Positions 46,406 to 55,393 are shown, counted from the stretch's first letter. The stretch: DNA of 64,000 nt from JANWXD01 sp037446115 (GCA_037446115.1 JBBIJF010000020.1:1-64000), one strand, 5' to 3'. Made by a program: numbers and translations. The notes: generated by a model not told the origin, from the letters alone.

Positions 46406-47419
46406 ATGCGAATCGTGACGAATTTCCCGCGCTTTCCGGAAACCTTTCGCTCCAGTTCGGGGACGCCCGGGGAGGCGAAGGCGGCCCGGACGCTCTGGGA
46501 ATTTCTCACGTGCGCCCGGCAGGCCGATCTGCTGCTGATCAACTGCGACGTGACTCTGACACTCAAGCTGGCTTTTGTTTTTTTCCTGTTTCCCTTCCTG
46601 CGGCGCCCGATTCTGGCCAATGATCTGGTGCTGCGCAAGCCGGAGACCTGGAAGGCGCGGCTGACGCTTCCTCTGAAGCGCCGCCTGCTTGCCCGGGTCG
46701 AGCATTTCTCTTTTTATCAGCGGGACCTGGAAGGCTACCAGAAGTACTTCGGCATCGGTCCCGAGCGGGCTTCGTACGTGGCCTTCAAGCCCAACATCCG
46801 CTACCGCTATCCGTACCGCGTGAACCCGGACGGAGAATACGTGCTGTGCTTCGGTTATTCGGAGCGGGACTACGATCTGTTCTTCGACGCGGTGGAACGC
46901 ACCGGCCTTCCGGCGGCGATCCCTCGCCCGGACTGGAGTCAGATTGCGCGCCACGGCTCGCGCTTCACCCGTCCGCTCGGGGCGCTGCCGCCGAACGTGC
47001 GCCTGCTGGATGACGACGGATCGCCCGAGTCCATGATCCGGATGATCGAAGCGGCGCGGCTGGTGGTGATTCCCATCCTGCCCTCCCGCATCGCTCCCTC
47101 GGGCATCAGCTCGTGTCTGAACAGCATGCTGATGGGCAAGTGCGTGATCGCCACGGCCGGTCCCGGCATCAGCGACGTGCTGGACCCCTCGCAGGTCATT
47201 CTCGTCCCTCCGGGCGACGCCGAGGCTCTTGCCGCCGCCATCCGCGCCGCCTGGCAGGATGACGCGCTGCGGTTGCGAACCGCCGAGGCGGGGCGCCTTT
47301 ACGCCGAAGGCTGCGGCGGCGAACCGGAACTCCGCCAGCGGCTCATTGATCTGGCGACCCGACTGTTCGAGGGGCCGCTGCGCCAGCGTGATGCGGCCCC
47401 GGTGGTCCGGCCTTCATGA
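46406..47419 (+). CDS. Glycosyltransferase, GT4-like
   Basis: A 337-residue protein with a weakly marked N-terminal half and a recognisable C-terminal donor domain: EYVLCFGYSERDYD, VRLLDDDGSPESMIRMIEAARLVVIPIL and SSCLNSMLMGKCVIATAGPGISDVL. These follow the pattern of GT-B enzymes, where the last stretch binds the nucleotide sugar. The usual EX7E motif is not obvious. It is second of four plus-strand genes (aminotransferase, GT, flippase, GT2) that look like part of an exopolysaccharide or O-unit pathway. Donor and acceptor unknown. Confidence 0.75.
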   Translation: MRIVTNFPRFPETFRSSSGTPGEAKAARTLWEFLTCARQADLLLINCDVTLTLKLAFVFFLFPFLRRPILANDLVLRKPETWKARLTLPLKRRLLARVEHFSFYQRDLEGYQKYFGIGPERASYVAFKPNIRYRYPYRVNPDGEYVLCFGYSERDYDLFFDAVERTGLPAAIPRPDWSQIARHGSRFTRPLGALPPNVRLLDDDGSPESMIRMIEAARLVVIPILPSRIAPSGISSCLNSMLMGKCVIATAGPGISDVLDPSQVILVPPGDAEALAAAIRAAWQDDALRLRTAEAGRLYAEGCGGEPELRQRLIDLATRLFEGPLRQRDAAPVVRPS

Positions 47420-47477
47420 AGCTTCGCTTCCCGGGTCATTTCGCCGGCGGGCGGCAAACGGGTAGTCCAACCCCGGG

Positions 47478-49064
47478 ATGAACGGCATGAGCCCGGAACC
47501 GCCTGCCACGCCGGTCGCTGCGGAATCCTTCCTGGGCCGCCGCCGGTATCTGCTCAACATCGTCTGGAGCTGGATGGGGGCCGGCGCACTGATCGTGGTC
47601 GGCCTGCTGGTGCCGCCCTTCCTGATCCGGCGCATCGGATCGGAGGGGTACGGTGTCTGGGCGCTGGCCCTGTCGTTCGTCGAATACTTTTGGCTGATTG
47701 ATCTCGGCTTCCGTCCGGCCACGGTCAAGTATGCGGCGGAATATCGGGCCCTCAACCGCACCGGCGAACTGAACCGGCTGGTGAGCACCGCGCTGGGTTA
47801 TTCCGGCCTATGCGGCACCGCCGTACTTTTGCTGCTATGGTTCAACGCCGAGCGTATCGCGACCTATCTCAAGGTGGCCGCGCCCGAGTTTCCGGCCTTG
47901 ATCCGGGTGATCGCCCTCAGCTGGGCCTTCGGGTTGGTGTTTAACGTGTTCGGAGCCGTGCTCGAGGGGTTTCAACGCTTCGATCTCACCAACGCGATCA
48001 CGATCGGTTCCACGCTCGCCCGGAGCGTTCTGGTGGTTTTGGTGGTATGGCACGGATACGGGCTCTGGGAGATGGGAATCGTTCTGGCGGCGACGCAGGC
48101 CGCCACTTACGTTGCGCTCTTCCTTGCCGCGGTCAGGATCTATCCGGAGATCCACCTGTCGCCGCGGTATGTGACGTGGGAGATGGCGCGGCAGCTGGTC
48201 TCTTACGGGCGGCAAGTGTTTTCGGCCCTCTTGGGAGCCCGCCTGCTGCAGGCGGGCATCCCGGCACTGATCGCCTATTTCCTGCCGGTGCGCCACGTCA
48301 CCTACTACACCGTCTCTCAAAAGATCCTGGACTACGTCGGGGACGTGATCGGGCGCATCGGGCTGGTGACGAGCCCGCGCGCTTCGGCGTGGATGGCCCA
48401 GGGGGATCGCGCGCGCATCCTGCGCCTGTCCCACTACGGCAACACCTACTGCCTGGCGCTGTGGGCCCTTCCGGCGAGTTTCCTGTTCGTGTTCAGCGAG
48501 AACGTCTGCCGGCTTTGGGTGAACGCGGAGTTTGCCGGGCAGGCGCGCATCCTGCTGCCGGTGCTGATCGCCGGCTACACGCTGTGGATGGGGCAATTCA
48601 TCTCGGCCTCGATCCTGATGGGGATCGCCCGTTACGAGGCGTACGCGCTCTCGGTGCTGGCGGAAGCCGTGTTGGTCCTGTTGGGTTGCGCGGTGGTGTT
48701 ACCGCGCTTCGGGATTGCGGGCGCCGCGACCGTTTTCAGCGTGCTTGTCGCCCTGAACCGGTCGCTCAATTTGAGCCGGATCTTCTGCCGGGAGTTTGAC
48801 CTCTCCTGGACGGAGTTCGTCCGGAAGATCTATCCCCGCCCGCTACTGCTTGCCGTCATTTCCATCTTGGCGCTGCATCTGTGGAAGCGGATCCTGCCGG
48901 GGAACTCCTGGACCGAACTGTTCGGACTCTGGGCGCTTCACTGCACGGTCTACGGGGCAGGAGCGGCGGTAATGGTTCTGTGGCCCGATCACAGGGCCCT
49001 CGTGCGGGAAAGGGCGGCCTCCTGGCGCCGCCGCATCCTACCCGGGGCTTCGCGCGCAGGGTAG
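47478..49064 (+). CDS. Oligosaccharide flippase (Wzx/MOP family)
   Basis: A 528-residue polytopic protein with about 14 hydrophobic segments. The N-terminal YLLNIVWSWMGAGALIVVGL and PPFLIRRIGSEGYGVWALALS are typical of Wzx-like polysaccharide transporters, as is FQRFDLTNAITIGSTLARS in the middle. It should move undecaprenyl-linked glycan units across the inner membrane. It lies between two glycosyltransferase genes on the same strand, with only 4 bases to the next possible start. Glycan structure is unknown. Confidence 0.88.
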   Translation: MNGMSPEPPATPVAAESFLGRRRYLLNIVWSWMGAGALIVVGLLVPPFLIRRIGSEGYGVWALALSFVEYFWLIDLGFRPATVKYAAEYRALNRTGELNRLVSTALGYSGLCGTAVLLLLWFNAERIATYLKVAAPEFPALIRVIALSWAFGLVFNVFGAVLEGFQRFDLTNAITIGSTLARSVLVVLVVWHGYGLWEMGIVLAATQAATYVALFLAAVRIYPEIHLSPRYVTWEMARQLVSYGRQVFSALLGARLLQAGIPALIAYFLPVRHVTYYTVSQKILDYVGDVIGRIGLVTSPRASAWMAQGDRARILRLSHYGNTYCLALWALPASFLFVFSENVCRLWVNAEFAGQARILLPVLIAGYTLWMGQFISASILMGIARYEAYALSVLAEAVLVLLGCAVVLPRFGIAGAATVFSVLVALNRSLNLSRIFCREFDLSWTEFVRKIYPRPLLLAVISILALHLWKRILPGNSWTELFGLWALHCTVYGAGAAVMVLWPDHRALVRERAASWRRRILPGASRAG

Positions 49065-49095
49065 GCGGTTGCTCGGGCTGAGGCACAATGAAATC

Positions 49096-50229
49096 GTGAT
49101 CGGGCCTGCGGGGGCAGTGTTCGCCGTTGCGGCTGCGGGTGTGACCTATGTGGTCGTGCTGTACCCGCTGGCACTGGCGCTGCTGGCGCGGTGGTGTTCG
49201 AAACCGGTTCGCAAGCGCTGGGAACCGCGCAGCGTCACGGTCATCATCGCGGCGCGCAACGCGGAACGGTGGATCCGCCGCAAGCTCGAATCCGTACTGG
49301 CCTCCGACTACCCGCGGGAGCTGCTCGATGTCATCGTTGTCTCCGACGGCTCGACGGATCGCACCGAGCAGATCGTACGCTCCTTTGAACCCCAAGGCGT
49401 CCGCCTGCTGGCGGTTCCTGCGGGGGGCAAGCCCGCTGCATTGAACGCCGCCTTCCCGCACGCGCGCGGCGAGCTGCTGTTGCTGACCGATGTGCGGCAG
49501 GTGCTCAAGCCGGACTGCTTGAAGCGCCTGGTCTGTGCGATGGCGGACCCGAGCGTGGGCGTCGTGAGCGGCAATCTCCTCATCCGGCAGGGGGAGACGG
49601 AAGAAGAGCGGAGCACCGGCCTGTACTGGCGCTACGAGAACTGGATCCGGCGCAATCTGTCCCGGGTGGATTCGATGTTGGGCGCCACCGGGCCGATCTA
49701 CCTGGTGCGGCGGCATCTGGTCCGACCCATCCCGCCCGACCAGCTTCTGGATGATGTCTATTTGCCGCTCTCGGTACACTTGCAAGGCTACCGGCTGGTG
49801 CTTGAAGAGGAGGCCGTGGCCTGGGACGAACCGACGGTGGTGGCTTCGGAGTTCCGGCGCAAAGTGCGTACTCAGGCCGGTGTCCTGCAACTGCTGTGGA
49901 GCTTCCCTGGGCTGTTCAGCGCCGCCAATCGCATGCGGTTTCACTTTGTCAGCCTGAAACTAGGCCGCCTGCTTCTCCCCTACCTGCTGCTGGCCATGCT
50001 GGTGTCGGCGCTGGCCCTGCCGGCGCCCTGGCGGTGGACGCTGGCCGGTCCCCAACTGGCGGCTTACGGCCTGGCGCTGGCGGACTTCGCCGTTCCCAAG
50101 GGCTGGCTGCTGAAGCGCATCACGGCCCCGGCGCGGGCTTTCGCGGCCCTGGTGCTGGCGGCGCTGTGCGCCCTTGCCGTGCTGGTGGTTCCTCCGCGGT
50201 CGCTCTGGGTGGAAGCTCGCCCCACCTGA
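49096..50229 (+). CDS. Membrane-anchored family 2 glycosyltransferase
   Basis: About 377 residues. It has an N-terminal transmembrane helix (VFAVAAAGVTYVVVLYPLALAL), then the GT-A domain with VTVIIAARNAERWI, VVSDGSTDRT, LLLTDVRQ (DXD position reads TDVR) and the acceptor motifs GATGPIYLVRR and LLDDVYLPLSV (ED/DD). Two to three more helices close the protein. This is the layout of processive or polyprenyl-linked transferases related to hyaluronan/cellulose synthases. The GTG at 49096 is the likelier start, a TTG at 49069 being the alternative; no strong ribosome site marks either. Its stop is one base away from the convergent mutase gene. Confidence 0.82.
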   Translation: MIGPAGAVFAVAAAGVTYVVVLYPLALALLARWCSKPVRKRWEPRSVTVIIAARNAERWIRRKLESVLASDYPRELLDVIVVSDGSTDRTEQIVRSFEPQGVRLLAVPAGGKPAALNAAFPHARGELLLLTDVRQVLKPDCLKRLVCAMADPSVGVVSGNLLIRQGETEEERSTGLYWRYENWIRRNLSRVDSMLGATGPIYLVRRHLVRPIPPDQLLDDVYLPLSVHLQGYRLVLEEEAVAWDEPTVVASEFRRKVRTQAGVLQLLWSFPGLFSAANRMRFHFVSLKLGRLLLPYLLLAMLVSALALPAPWRWTLAGPQLAAYGLALADFAVPKGWLLKRITAPARAFAALVLAALCALAVLVVPPRSLWVEARPT

Positions 50230-50230
50230 G

Positions 50231-51733
50231 TCAGGCGGCGGAGCGGTATTCGCCGAAGACGGCGCGGAGCCGCTGGGAGATCTCTCCCACGGTCGCGTAA
50301 GAAGCCGCCGCCTCCAGAATGTAGGGCATGAGATTCTCGCTTCCGCGCGCGGCGCTCTCCAGTCGCACCAGGCTGCGCTCGACCGCCGCGGCATCGCGCG
50401 AGGCTCGCAGCCGCTGGACTCGCTCAACTTGCCTGCGTTCCACCTCCGGATCGTAGCGGAAGACCGGGATCCTCTGCGGCTCCTCCATGCGGAAGCGGTT
50501 CACGCCGACGATTACGGCCTCGCCGCGCTCGACGGCCTGCTGGTAGCGGTAGGCCGCCTCCTGGATTTCCGCCTGGACCCAGCCGGTTTCAATGGCGCGC
50601 AGCATTCCGCCCGCGGCCCGGATGCGTTCCAGCAGCCCCTCCGCCTCCTTCTCGATGGAATCGGTCAACTGCTCCAGATAGTAGCTGCCGCCGGCGGGAT
50701 CCGCCGTGGCGGTGACGCCGCTTTCGTAGGCGATGATCTGCTGGGTGCGCAGGGCCAGGCGCGCCGACTCTTCGGTCGGTAACCCGAGGGCTTCGTCCCG
50801 CGCGTTCGTGTGGAGGGATTGTGTGCCGCCCAGCACCGCCGCCAGCGCCTGAATGGTTACCCGCACCAGATTGACATCCGGCTGCTGTGCCGTGAGGGTC
50901 GAGCCGGCCGTCTGCGCGTGGAAGCGGAGCATCATCGAGCGCGGGTTGCGGGCTTGGAAGCGATCGCGCATCAGGCGGGCGTAGAGCCGGCGCGCCGCCC
51001 GGAATTTGGCGATCTCCTCGAAGAAGTGGTTGTGTGCACTGAAGAAAAAGGAGAGTCGCGGGGCGAAGCGGTCCACTTCAAGCCCCGCCTCGATGGCCGA
51101 CTCAATGTAGGTCTCCGCGTTGGCCAGCGTAAAGGCGACCTCCTGGACCGCCGTGGCGCCCGCCTCCCGGATGTGGTAGCCGCTGATCGAGATCGGGTTC
51201 CACTGTGGCAGCTCGCGCGCGGCCCACGAGAGGATGTCGGTGACCAACCGCAAGGCGGGCCGGGGCGGATAAATATAGGTGCCGCGCGCCACGTACTCCT
51301 TGAGGATGTCGTTCTGAACCGTGCCGGAGAGCCGGCTCAAGTCGGCGCCCTGTTTGCGGGCCGCCAGCACATAGAACGCCAGCAGGATGGCCGCGGTCGC
51401 ATTGATCGTCATGGAGGTGGTCACTTCATCGAGGCGAATGCCCTCGAAAAGCCGCTCCATATCTTCGAGCGAGCAGACGGCCACACCCACCCGGCCGACC
51501 TCACCGGCCGCCAGCGGATCGTCCGAGTCGAGCCCCATCTGCGTCGGCAGATCGAAGGCCACCGAAAGGCCCGTGATGCCCTGGGAGATCAGGAACCGGT
51601 AGCGCTGGTTGCTTTCCTCGGCGCTGCCGTAGCCCGCGTACTGGCGCATGGTCCACAGGCGGGTCCGGTACATCTCCGGGTAGATGCCCCGTGTGAAGGG
51701 AAATTCGCCCGGCCGTCCGAGGGGGTCGCTCAT
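50231..51733 (-). CDS. Methylmalonyl-CoA mutase, large (catalytic) subunit
   Basis: A 500-residue TIM-barrel subunit of the acyl-CoA mutase family. FTRGIYPEMYRTRLWTMRQYAGYG is recognisable as the substrate-binding N-terminus, with the Tyr of RQYAGYG and the later TSMTINATAA and GTVQNDILKEY typical of methylmalonyl-CoA mutase. HTNARDEALGLPTEESARLA is the C-terminal barrel signature. The cobalamin-binding domain is absent, so it belongs to the split type and needs a small B12-binding subunit encoded elsewhere. It interconverts methylmalonyl-CoA and succinyl-CoA. A small membrane protein upstream overlaps it by 4 bases. Confidence 0.92.
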   Translation of the reverse strand: MSDPLGRPGEFPFTRGIYPEMYRTRLWTMRQYAGYGSAEESNQRYRFLISQGITGLSVAFDLPTQMGLDSDDPLAAGEVGRVGVAVCSLEDMERLFEGIRLDEVTTSMTINATAAILLAFYVLAARKQGADLSRLSGTVQNDILKEYVARGTYIYPPRPALRLVTDILSWAARELPQWNPISISGYHIREAGATAVQEVAFTLANAETYIESAIEAGLEVDRFAPRLSFFFSAHNHFFEEIAKFRAARRLYARLMRDRFQARNPRSMMLRFHAQTAGSTLTAQQPDVNLVRVTIQALAAVLGGTQSLHTNARDEALGLPTEESARLALRTQQIIAYESGVTATADPAGGSYYLEQLTDSIEKEAEGLLERIRAAGGMLRAIETGWVQAEIQEAAYRYQQAVERGEAVIVGVNRFRMEEPQRIPVFRYDPEVERRQVERVQRLRASRDAAAVERSLVRLESAARGSENLMPYILEAAASYATVGEISQRLRAVFGEYRSAA

Positions 51734-51990
51734 GAGCGCGAGATCTTCCGAGCACGCAGGAAGGAAGTGACGCCGAACCAGGCCATGATCCCGATAAAGA
51801 TGGCCGACAACACCACGCGGAAGAGTCCCTCGCCGGTCTCATTGAACTCCTGCCAGCTGCGGATGGCCCGCGGCACCGGAATGGCGGCCAGAGCCAGGAA
51901 AACAAAGCCGATCACCTCGTTCCACAGCGCCCGCAGGGGCTTGAGCACTCCCGGAAGGACATGCCGCAGGAACTGGCGCAACAGGGACAT
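51730..51990 (-). CDS. Small two-helix membrane protein
   Basis: 86 residues with two predicted membrane helices, roughly 26-42 (VIGFVFLALAAIPVP) and 58-77 (VVLSAIFIGIMAWFGVTSF), and a basic C-terminus. No known family was recognised. The stop overlaps the mutase start by 4 bases, which implies translation with it, but a functional link is not evident. It faces the small gene at 52095 across a 104-base divergent gap. Confidence 0.7.
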   Translation of the reverse strand: MSLLRQFLRHVLPGVLKPLRALWNEVIGFVFLALAAIPVPRAIRSWQEFNETGEGLFRVVLSAIFIGIMAWFGVTSFLRARKISRS

Positions 51991-52044
51991 CTTCGGATTT
52001 CATGGTAACAGTTCACGCCCCGTTCCGCCGATGATGATCTTGAC

Positions 52045-52076
52045 GAGCTGGACACAGCTCGGCGAAGTGGTATGCT
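52045..52076 (+). promoter_or_regulatory. Promoter overlapped by a palindrome
   Basis: TGGACA (52049-52054) and TATGCT (52071-52076) are 16 bases apart. A perfect 6-bp dyad, GAGCTG-GACA-CAGCTC (52045-52060), covers the -35 element, which would suit a repressor site. Confidence 0.4.
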
Positions 52077-52094
52077 GGAGGCGAAGAGGGCACC

Positions 52095-52400
52095 TTGGAC
52101 GAACGGCTGAAACAGCTCATGCAAGAGTTGGGGAACGCGATCAACGAATCCCTGTCGGAGTCCGAGCGGATTGCAGAAGCTCTGGGTGAAATCCGGCGCG
52201 CCGGCTACGAAGTCTTTCTGGTGTTGGAGGCGACCATCGGCTTTAACAAGCGCGAGGACCCCAGTGAGGAGATTGCCGAGCGGAGCCCGGGCCGGCGCAG
52301 GCCGGCGCACGACCACAAGGTCGGCAGCATCAAGTGGACTTCTCAGGACGAAAAATTCCTGCGGGCGCTCAAGATTTCCCTCGAGGACGATCCGCGCTGA
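52095..52400 (+). CDS. Small uncharacterised protein, 101 residues
   Basis: The protein is acidic and helical at the N-terminus (LKQLMQELGNAINESLSESE, then ERIAEALGEIRRAG), has a short hydrophobic strand YEVFLVLEATIGF, and ends in a charged region with WTSQDEKFLRALKISLED. I do not recognise the family. The helical part with the strand could dimerise. The TTG at 52095 follows GAGGG by 4 bases; an in-frame ATG at 52119 is the alternative start. A promoter candidate lies at 52049-52076. It converges on a GT4 gene 32 bases downstream. Confidence 0.6.
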   Translation: MDERLKQLMQELGNAINESLSESERIAEALGEIRRAGYEVFLVLEATIGFNKREDPSEEIAERSPGRRRPAHDHKVGSIKWTSQDEKFLRALKISLEDDPR

Positions 52401-52432
52401 AGCTGACATGCGGCTTTCGGAAGCCCCTGCGG

Positions 52433-53464
52433 CTAGGAGGCCAGTAGCTCCTGGTAGACGGCCCACGTCTGTGCTGCGGCGCGCTCCCAACTGAAAGCTG
52501 CCGCACGCTGCCGGCCTCTGGCGGCCAGATCGTCTCGCAGCACCGGATCCTGCGTCAGGGCAAGCAGGCCCCGGGCGATCGCTTCCGTATCTTCGGGATC
52601 CACGAGCATCGCCGCATCGCCTGCCACCTCCGCCAGTGCGCCGCGGGCGGAGGTGAGCACCGCCACACCGCAGGCCATCGCTTCGAGCACGGGCAGACCG
52701 AAGCCCTCATCGAGCGAGGGGAAGGCAAAGATCGAGGCCCGCGCGTACAGCTCGGCCAGACGGCCGTCAGAGACATAGCCCAGCACCTCGATATCGGAGC
52801 GGCGCGGGCTGTGCCGGATGCGCTCCAGGATCTCCGGGGCGCCGTGGCCAAGGCCGCCCGCCAGCACCAGACGCCAGCCCGCAGGGGTGCGCTCAAAGGC
52901 CTCCACGAGACGGGTCACGTTTTTGCGGTGCTGGATCGCTCCGACGTGAAGGATCACGGGCTCCCGGCGCGCGGCCGCAGCAGGCGGACGGAGCCGGACA
53001 CCGTGCGGAATGACGCGCAGCCGGCCGCGATCCACACCGAGCAGGTCGCGGAGCTGGTTCGCGGTAAATTCCGAGACGGTGATGATCAAATCCGAGCGCG
53101 CGGCCGCATCGCGCGCCTGCGCCGCGAACCGCTCGCGAAACTCGCGCGTGGAATACTCCGCGGTGAGCACGAACAGATCGTGAAAGGTCGAGACGGCGCG
53201 ACGCAGCCGGGTGCGCGGCAGGCGCTGATTCAAGCCGTGGAACAGTTCCGCCCGAGGCGCCCATCCGTCGGTGAAGACCAGGCGCCGGCAGTTGGGAGGC
53301 AGCGGCGCCCGGAGCGCCCGGAGCAGGCGGTGCGGACGGTAGCAGCACAGGAACCCCGCCTCGGGATGGGCCTGCGCCAGCGCGGCGATGATCTCCCGGG
53401 AGTACACGGCCACTCCCGTCGGCTCCGGCCCCACGCTGTATGTGGCGTCCAGGGCGATCTTCAC
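52433..53464 (-). CDS. Family 4 glycosyltransferase
   Basis: A 343-residue GT-B enzyme. The N-terminal DATYSVGPEPTGVAVYSREI binds the acceptor. STFHDLF, LIITVSEFTANQLRDLLGV and VIPHGV lie at the domain junction. The C-terminal half has VILHVGAIQHRKNVTRLVEAF and FAFPSLDEGFGLPVLEAMACG, the EX7E donor motif. It resembles mannosyl- or rhamnosyltransferases of surface glycan pathways. It starts inside the end of the sigma-54 activator gene (4-base overlap), so the two are co-translated. Confidence 0.92.
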   Translation of the reverse strand: MKIALDATYSVGPEPTGVAVYSREIIAALAQAHPEAGFLCCYRPHRLLRALRAPLPPNCRRLVFTDGWAPRAELFHGLNQRLPRTRLRRAVSTFHDLFVLTAEYSTREFRERFAAQARDAAARSDLIITVSEFTANQLRDLLGVDRGRLRVIPHGVRLRPPAAAARREPVILHVGAIQHRKNVTRLVEAFERTPAGWRLVLAGGLGHGAPEILERIRHSPRRSDIEVLGYVSDGRLAELYARASIFAFPSLDEGFGLPVLEAMACGVAVLTSARGALAEVAGDAAMLVDPEDTEAIARGLLALTQDPVLRDDLAARGRQRAAAFSWERAAAQTWAVYQELLAS

Positions 53465-54528
53465 TCGGTGATGCGGTATTCCTTGAGTTTGCGGTACAAG
53501 GTCGTCCTGCCGATTCCCAGCAGGTGCGCCGCCATTACTCTATCACCTTTGGTATATTCCAGCGCCTGCAGAATCGCACGTTTTTCGAGCTCCGTAATCG
53601 GCAGGATGCCCTCGGGCTGAGGCGCCGCCGGTTGGGCCGGCTCTTGAAATAGCGGTAACTGGTCCCTGTCAGCGCGCGCTCGGGGAGGAGGTGTCGCGGG
53701 GGCTGCAGCGGAGCGGGCCGACATTCCGGACACGGCGACCGACATCTGTTCGGCCTTGCGCGCCTGCAGGTGGCATTGGATGGCGGAGGGCAGGTCCGCC
53801 GTGTGCAGCAGGGGGCCGGAGTTGATCGCCACCATGCGCTGGATGGCGTTTTCCAGCTCCCGGACGTTCCCCGGCCAGTCGTAGGAAAGCATCGCGTCCA
53901 GACACTCCCGCGTCACGCAGTGATTGTTGCCATACCGGGCGAGAAAATGGTTCACCAGCAGCGGAATGTCTTCCTTGCGCTCGCGCAGCGGCGGCAGGCG
54001 GAGATTGACCACGCTGAGCCGGTAGTACAGGTCCCGGCGGAAGGCTCCACGTTCGACCGCTTGCGCCAGGTCCTGGTTGGTGGCGGCGATGACCCGAAAG
54101 TCGGCGCGCCGCCGGGTGACGGAACCCACGGGGCGGAATTCCTTCTCCTGGAGCAGGCGCAGGAGCTTGGCCTGGAGCTCCAGAGGCAGTTCTCCGATTT
54201 CGTCGAAGAAGGCGGTGCCGCCATCGGCCAGCTCGACCAAACCGGTCTTGGCCGAAACCGCTCCGGTGAACGCTCCGCGCACGTGACCGAAGAGTTCGCT
54301 TTCCAGCAACGGACCGGCCAGCGCCGAGCAGTCAATCGGGACGAAGGGTCCGACGTTGCGCACAGCGTGGATGGCGCGCGCCACCACCTCCTTGCCCGTG
54401 CCGGTTTCCCCGAGAAGCAGGACCGGAACTTTGCTGCGGCCGAGTTTCTGGATGAGTTCGAGGATCTGGCGGATCCGGAAGGACTGCCCGACCAGGACCG
54501 GCGGGGCGTCCGTTCGGTCCGAAGACAT
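53461..54528 (-). CDS. Sigma-54-dependent activator without receiver domain
   Basis: A 355-residue enhancer-binding protein. The AAA+ domain begins almost at the N-terminus (VGQSFRIRQILELIQKLG), with Walker A GETGTGKE (40-47), the sigma-54 contact loop GAFTGA (85-90), Walker B FFDE (107-110) and SYDWPGNVRELENAIQRM. After an Ala/Pro-rich linker comes a Fis-type helix-turn-helix (VMAAHLLGIGRTTLYRKLKEY). No receiver, GAF or PAS domain precedes the ATPase, so activity must be set by expression level or a partner, as with PspF. It heads a unit with the GT4 gene, hinting at control of surface glycan or envelope genes. Confidence 0.93.
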   Translation of the reverse strand: MSSDRTDAPPVLVGQSFRIRQILELIQKLGRSKVPVLLLGETGTGKEVVARAIHAVRNVGPFVPIDCSALAGPLLESELFGHVRGAFTGAVSAKTGLVELADGGTAFFDEIGELPLELQAKLLRLLQEKEFRPVGSVTRRRADFRVIAATNQDLAQAVERGAFRRDLYYRLSVVNLRLPPLRERKEDIPLLVNHFLARYGNNHCVTRECLDAMLSYDWPGNVRELENAIQRMVAINSGPLLHTADLPSAIQCHLQARKAEQMSVAVSGMSARSAAAPATPPPRARADRDQLPLFQEPAQPAAPQPEGILPITELEKRAILQALEYTKGDRVMAAHLLGIGRTTLYRKLKEYRITE

Positions 54529-54539
54529 TACTACCTCAA

Positions 54540-55208
54540 TTATAGGCCGTCGGAGGAGGCGTCATCGAGCCGGACCACGAACGAGTCGGGAAAGTCCCGG
54601 CGCAGTCGCTCCGCCAGCGCCTGCGCCGCTTCCAGAGCGGGTTCCCGTCCCACGAGCACGCGCCACAGGGGCGGATCCCCATCGCGCAGCACCAGCCGGC
54701 TCTCACCATAGGCGCGCGCCCGGTCGCGCATCCGCTCGGCGTTGGCCAACTCGCGGAAGGCGCCGAGTTGAACCGCGAACCAGCCGCTCGCCACAGGGGC
54801 GGCCGAAGCCAGGACCACCAGGCGGACGCGCGCCGTGCCCGGACCGATCATCGCCAGCTCGCGCGCCGCCGCCCGCGAAAGGTCGAGAATGCGCCCTTTG
54901 ACGAACGGGCCGCGGTCGTTGATCCGCACAGTGACGGTGCGATCGTTGTCGAGGTTGCGCACCAGGACCTGCGTGCCGAACGGGAGAGTCCGGTGGGCCG
55001 CCGTCAGCTGTTCCATGTCGTAGATCTCCCCGCTGGCGGCTCTGCGGCCATGGTAGGGACGCCCGTACCAGCTGGCGATGCCCGTTTCCGTCCAGCCCGG
55101 TCCCGGAGCCGGCGGCGGCGCGGGCGCCTTTTTTCTGGCGCAGCCGGCCAGGAGCGCGGCGACGGCCACGGTGATCCGGCGTCGCGTGATCCCGGTGCTC
55201 GGGCCCAT
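54540..55208 (-). CDS. rlpA: RlpA-like septal lytic transglycosylase lipoprotein
   Basis: A 222-residue lipoprotein: signal with lipobox LLAGC (Cys23), Pro-rich linker, double-psi beta-barrel (GIASWYGRPYHGRRAASGE, AAHRTLPFGT with His72, INDRGPF with Asp98, the two RlpA active-site residues) and a C-terminal SPOR domain (about 148-222, WFAVQLGAFRELANAERM). RlpA cleaves glycan strands lacking stem peptides, and SPOR targets it to the division septum. The start at 55208 is chosen because it begins the lipoprotein signal; the longer frame is unsupported. It ends 11 bases before the sigma-54 activator start on the same strand. Confidence 0.93.
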   Translation of the reverse strand: MGPSTGITRRRITVAVAALLAGCARKKAPAPPPAPGPGWTETGIASWYGRPYHGRRAASGEIYDMEQLTAAHRTLPFGTQVLVRNLDNDRTVTVRINDRGPFVKGRILDLSRAAARELAMIGPGTARVRLVVLASAAPVASGWFAVQLGAFRELANAERMRDRARAYGESRLVLRDGDPPLWRVLVGREPALEAAQALAERLRRDFPDSFVVRLDDASSDGL

Positions 55209-55302
55209 GTTCCTATTAGAACAATTCGGCATCCGAGCGTTTTTCTCGCTCCGGGCCGCCCCCGCTCCGGCGGCATTTCCGGAGACGCCATGCATTTTTT
55301 TC

Positions 55303-55331
55303 TTGACTTTCAGACGATTTGACTTTATATA
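55303..55331 (+). promoter_or_regulatory. Strong sigma-70-type promoter of the Lys/Ala/Pro peptide gene
   Basis: TTGACT (55303-55308) and TATATA (55326-55331) are exactly 17 bases apart in AT-rich DNA, which stands out in this GC-rich region. The start is expected near 55338, giving a 56-base leader. That leader contains a small hairpin, GCGATC (55343-55348) pairing with GATCGC (55357-55362). Confidence 0.75.
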
Positions 55332-55393
55332 TGAATCACGCTGCGATCTTTTCGAGGATCGCGCGACATTCGATGTTTAGGGAGAATCAAGCG

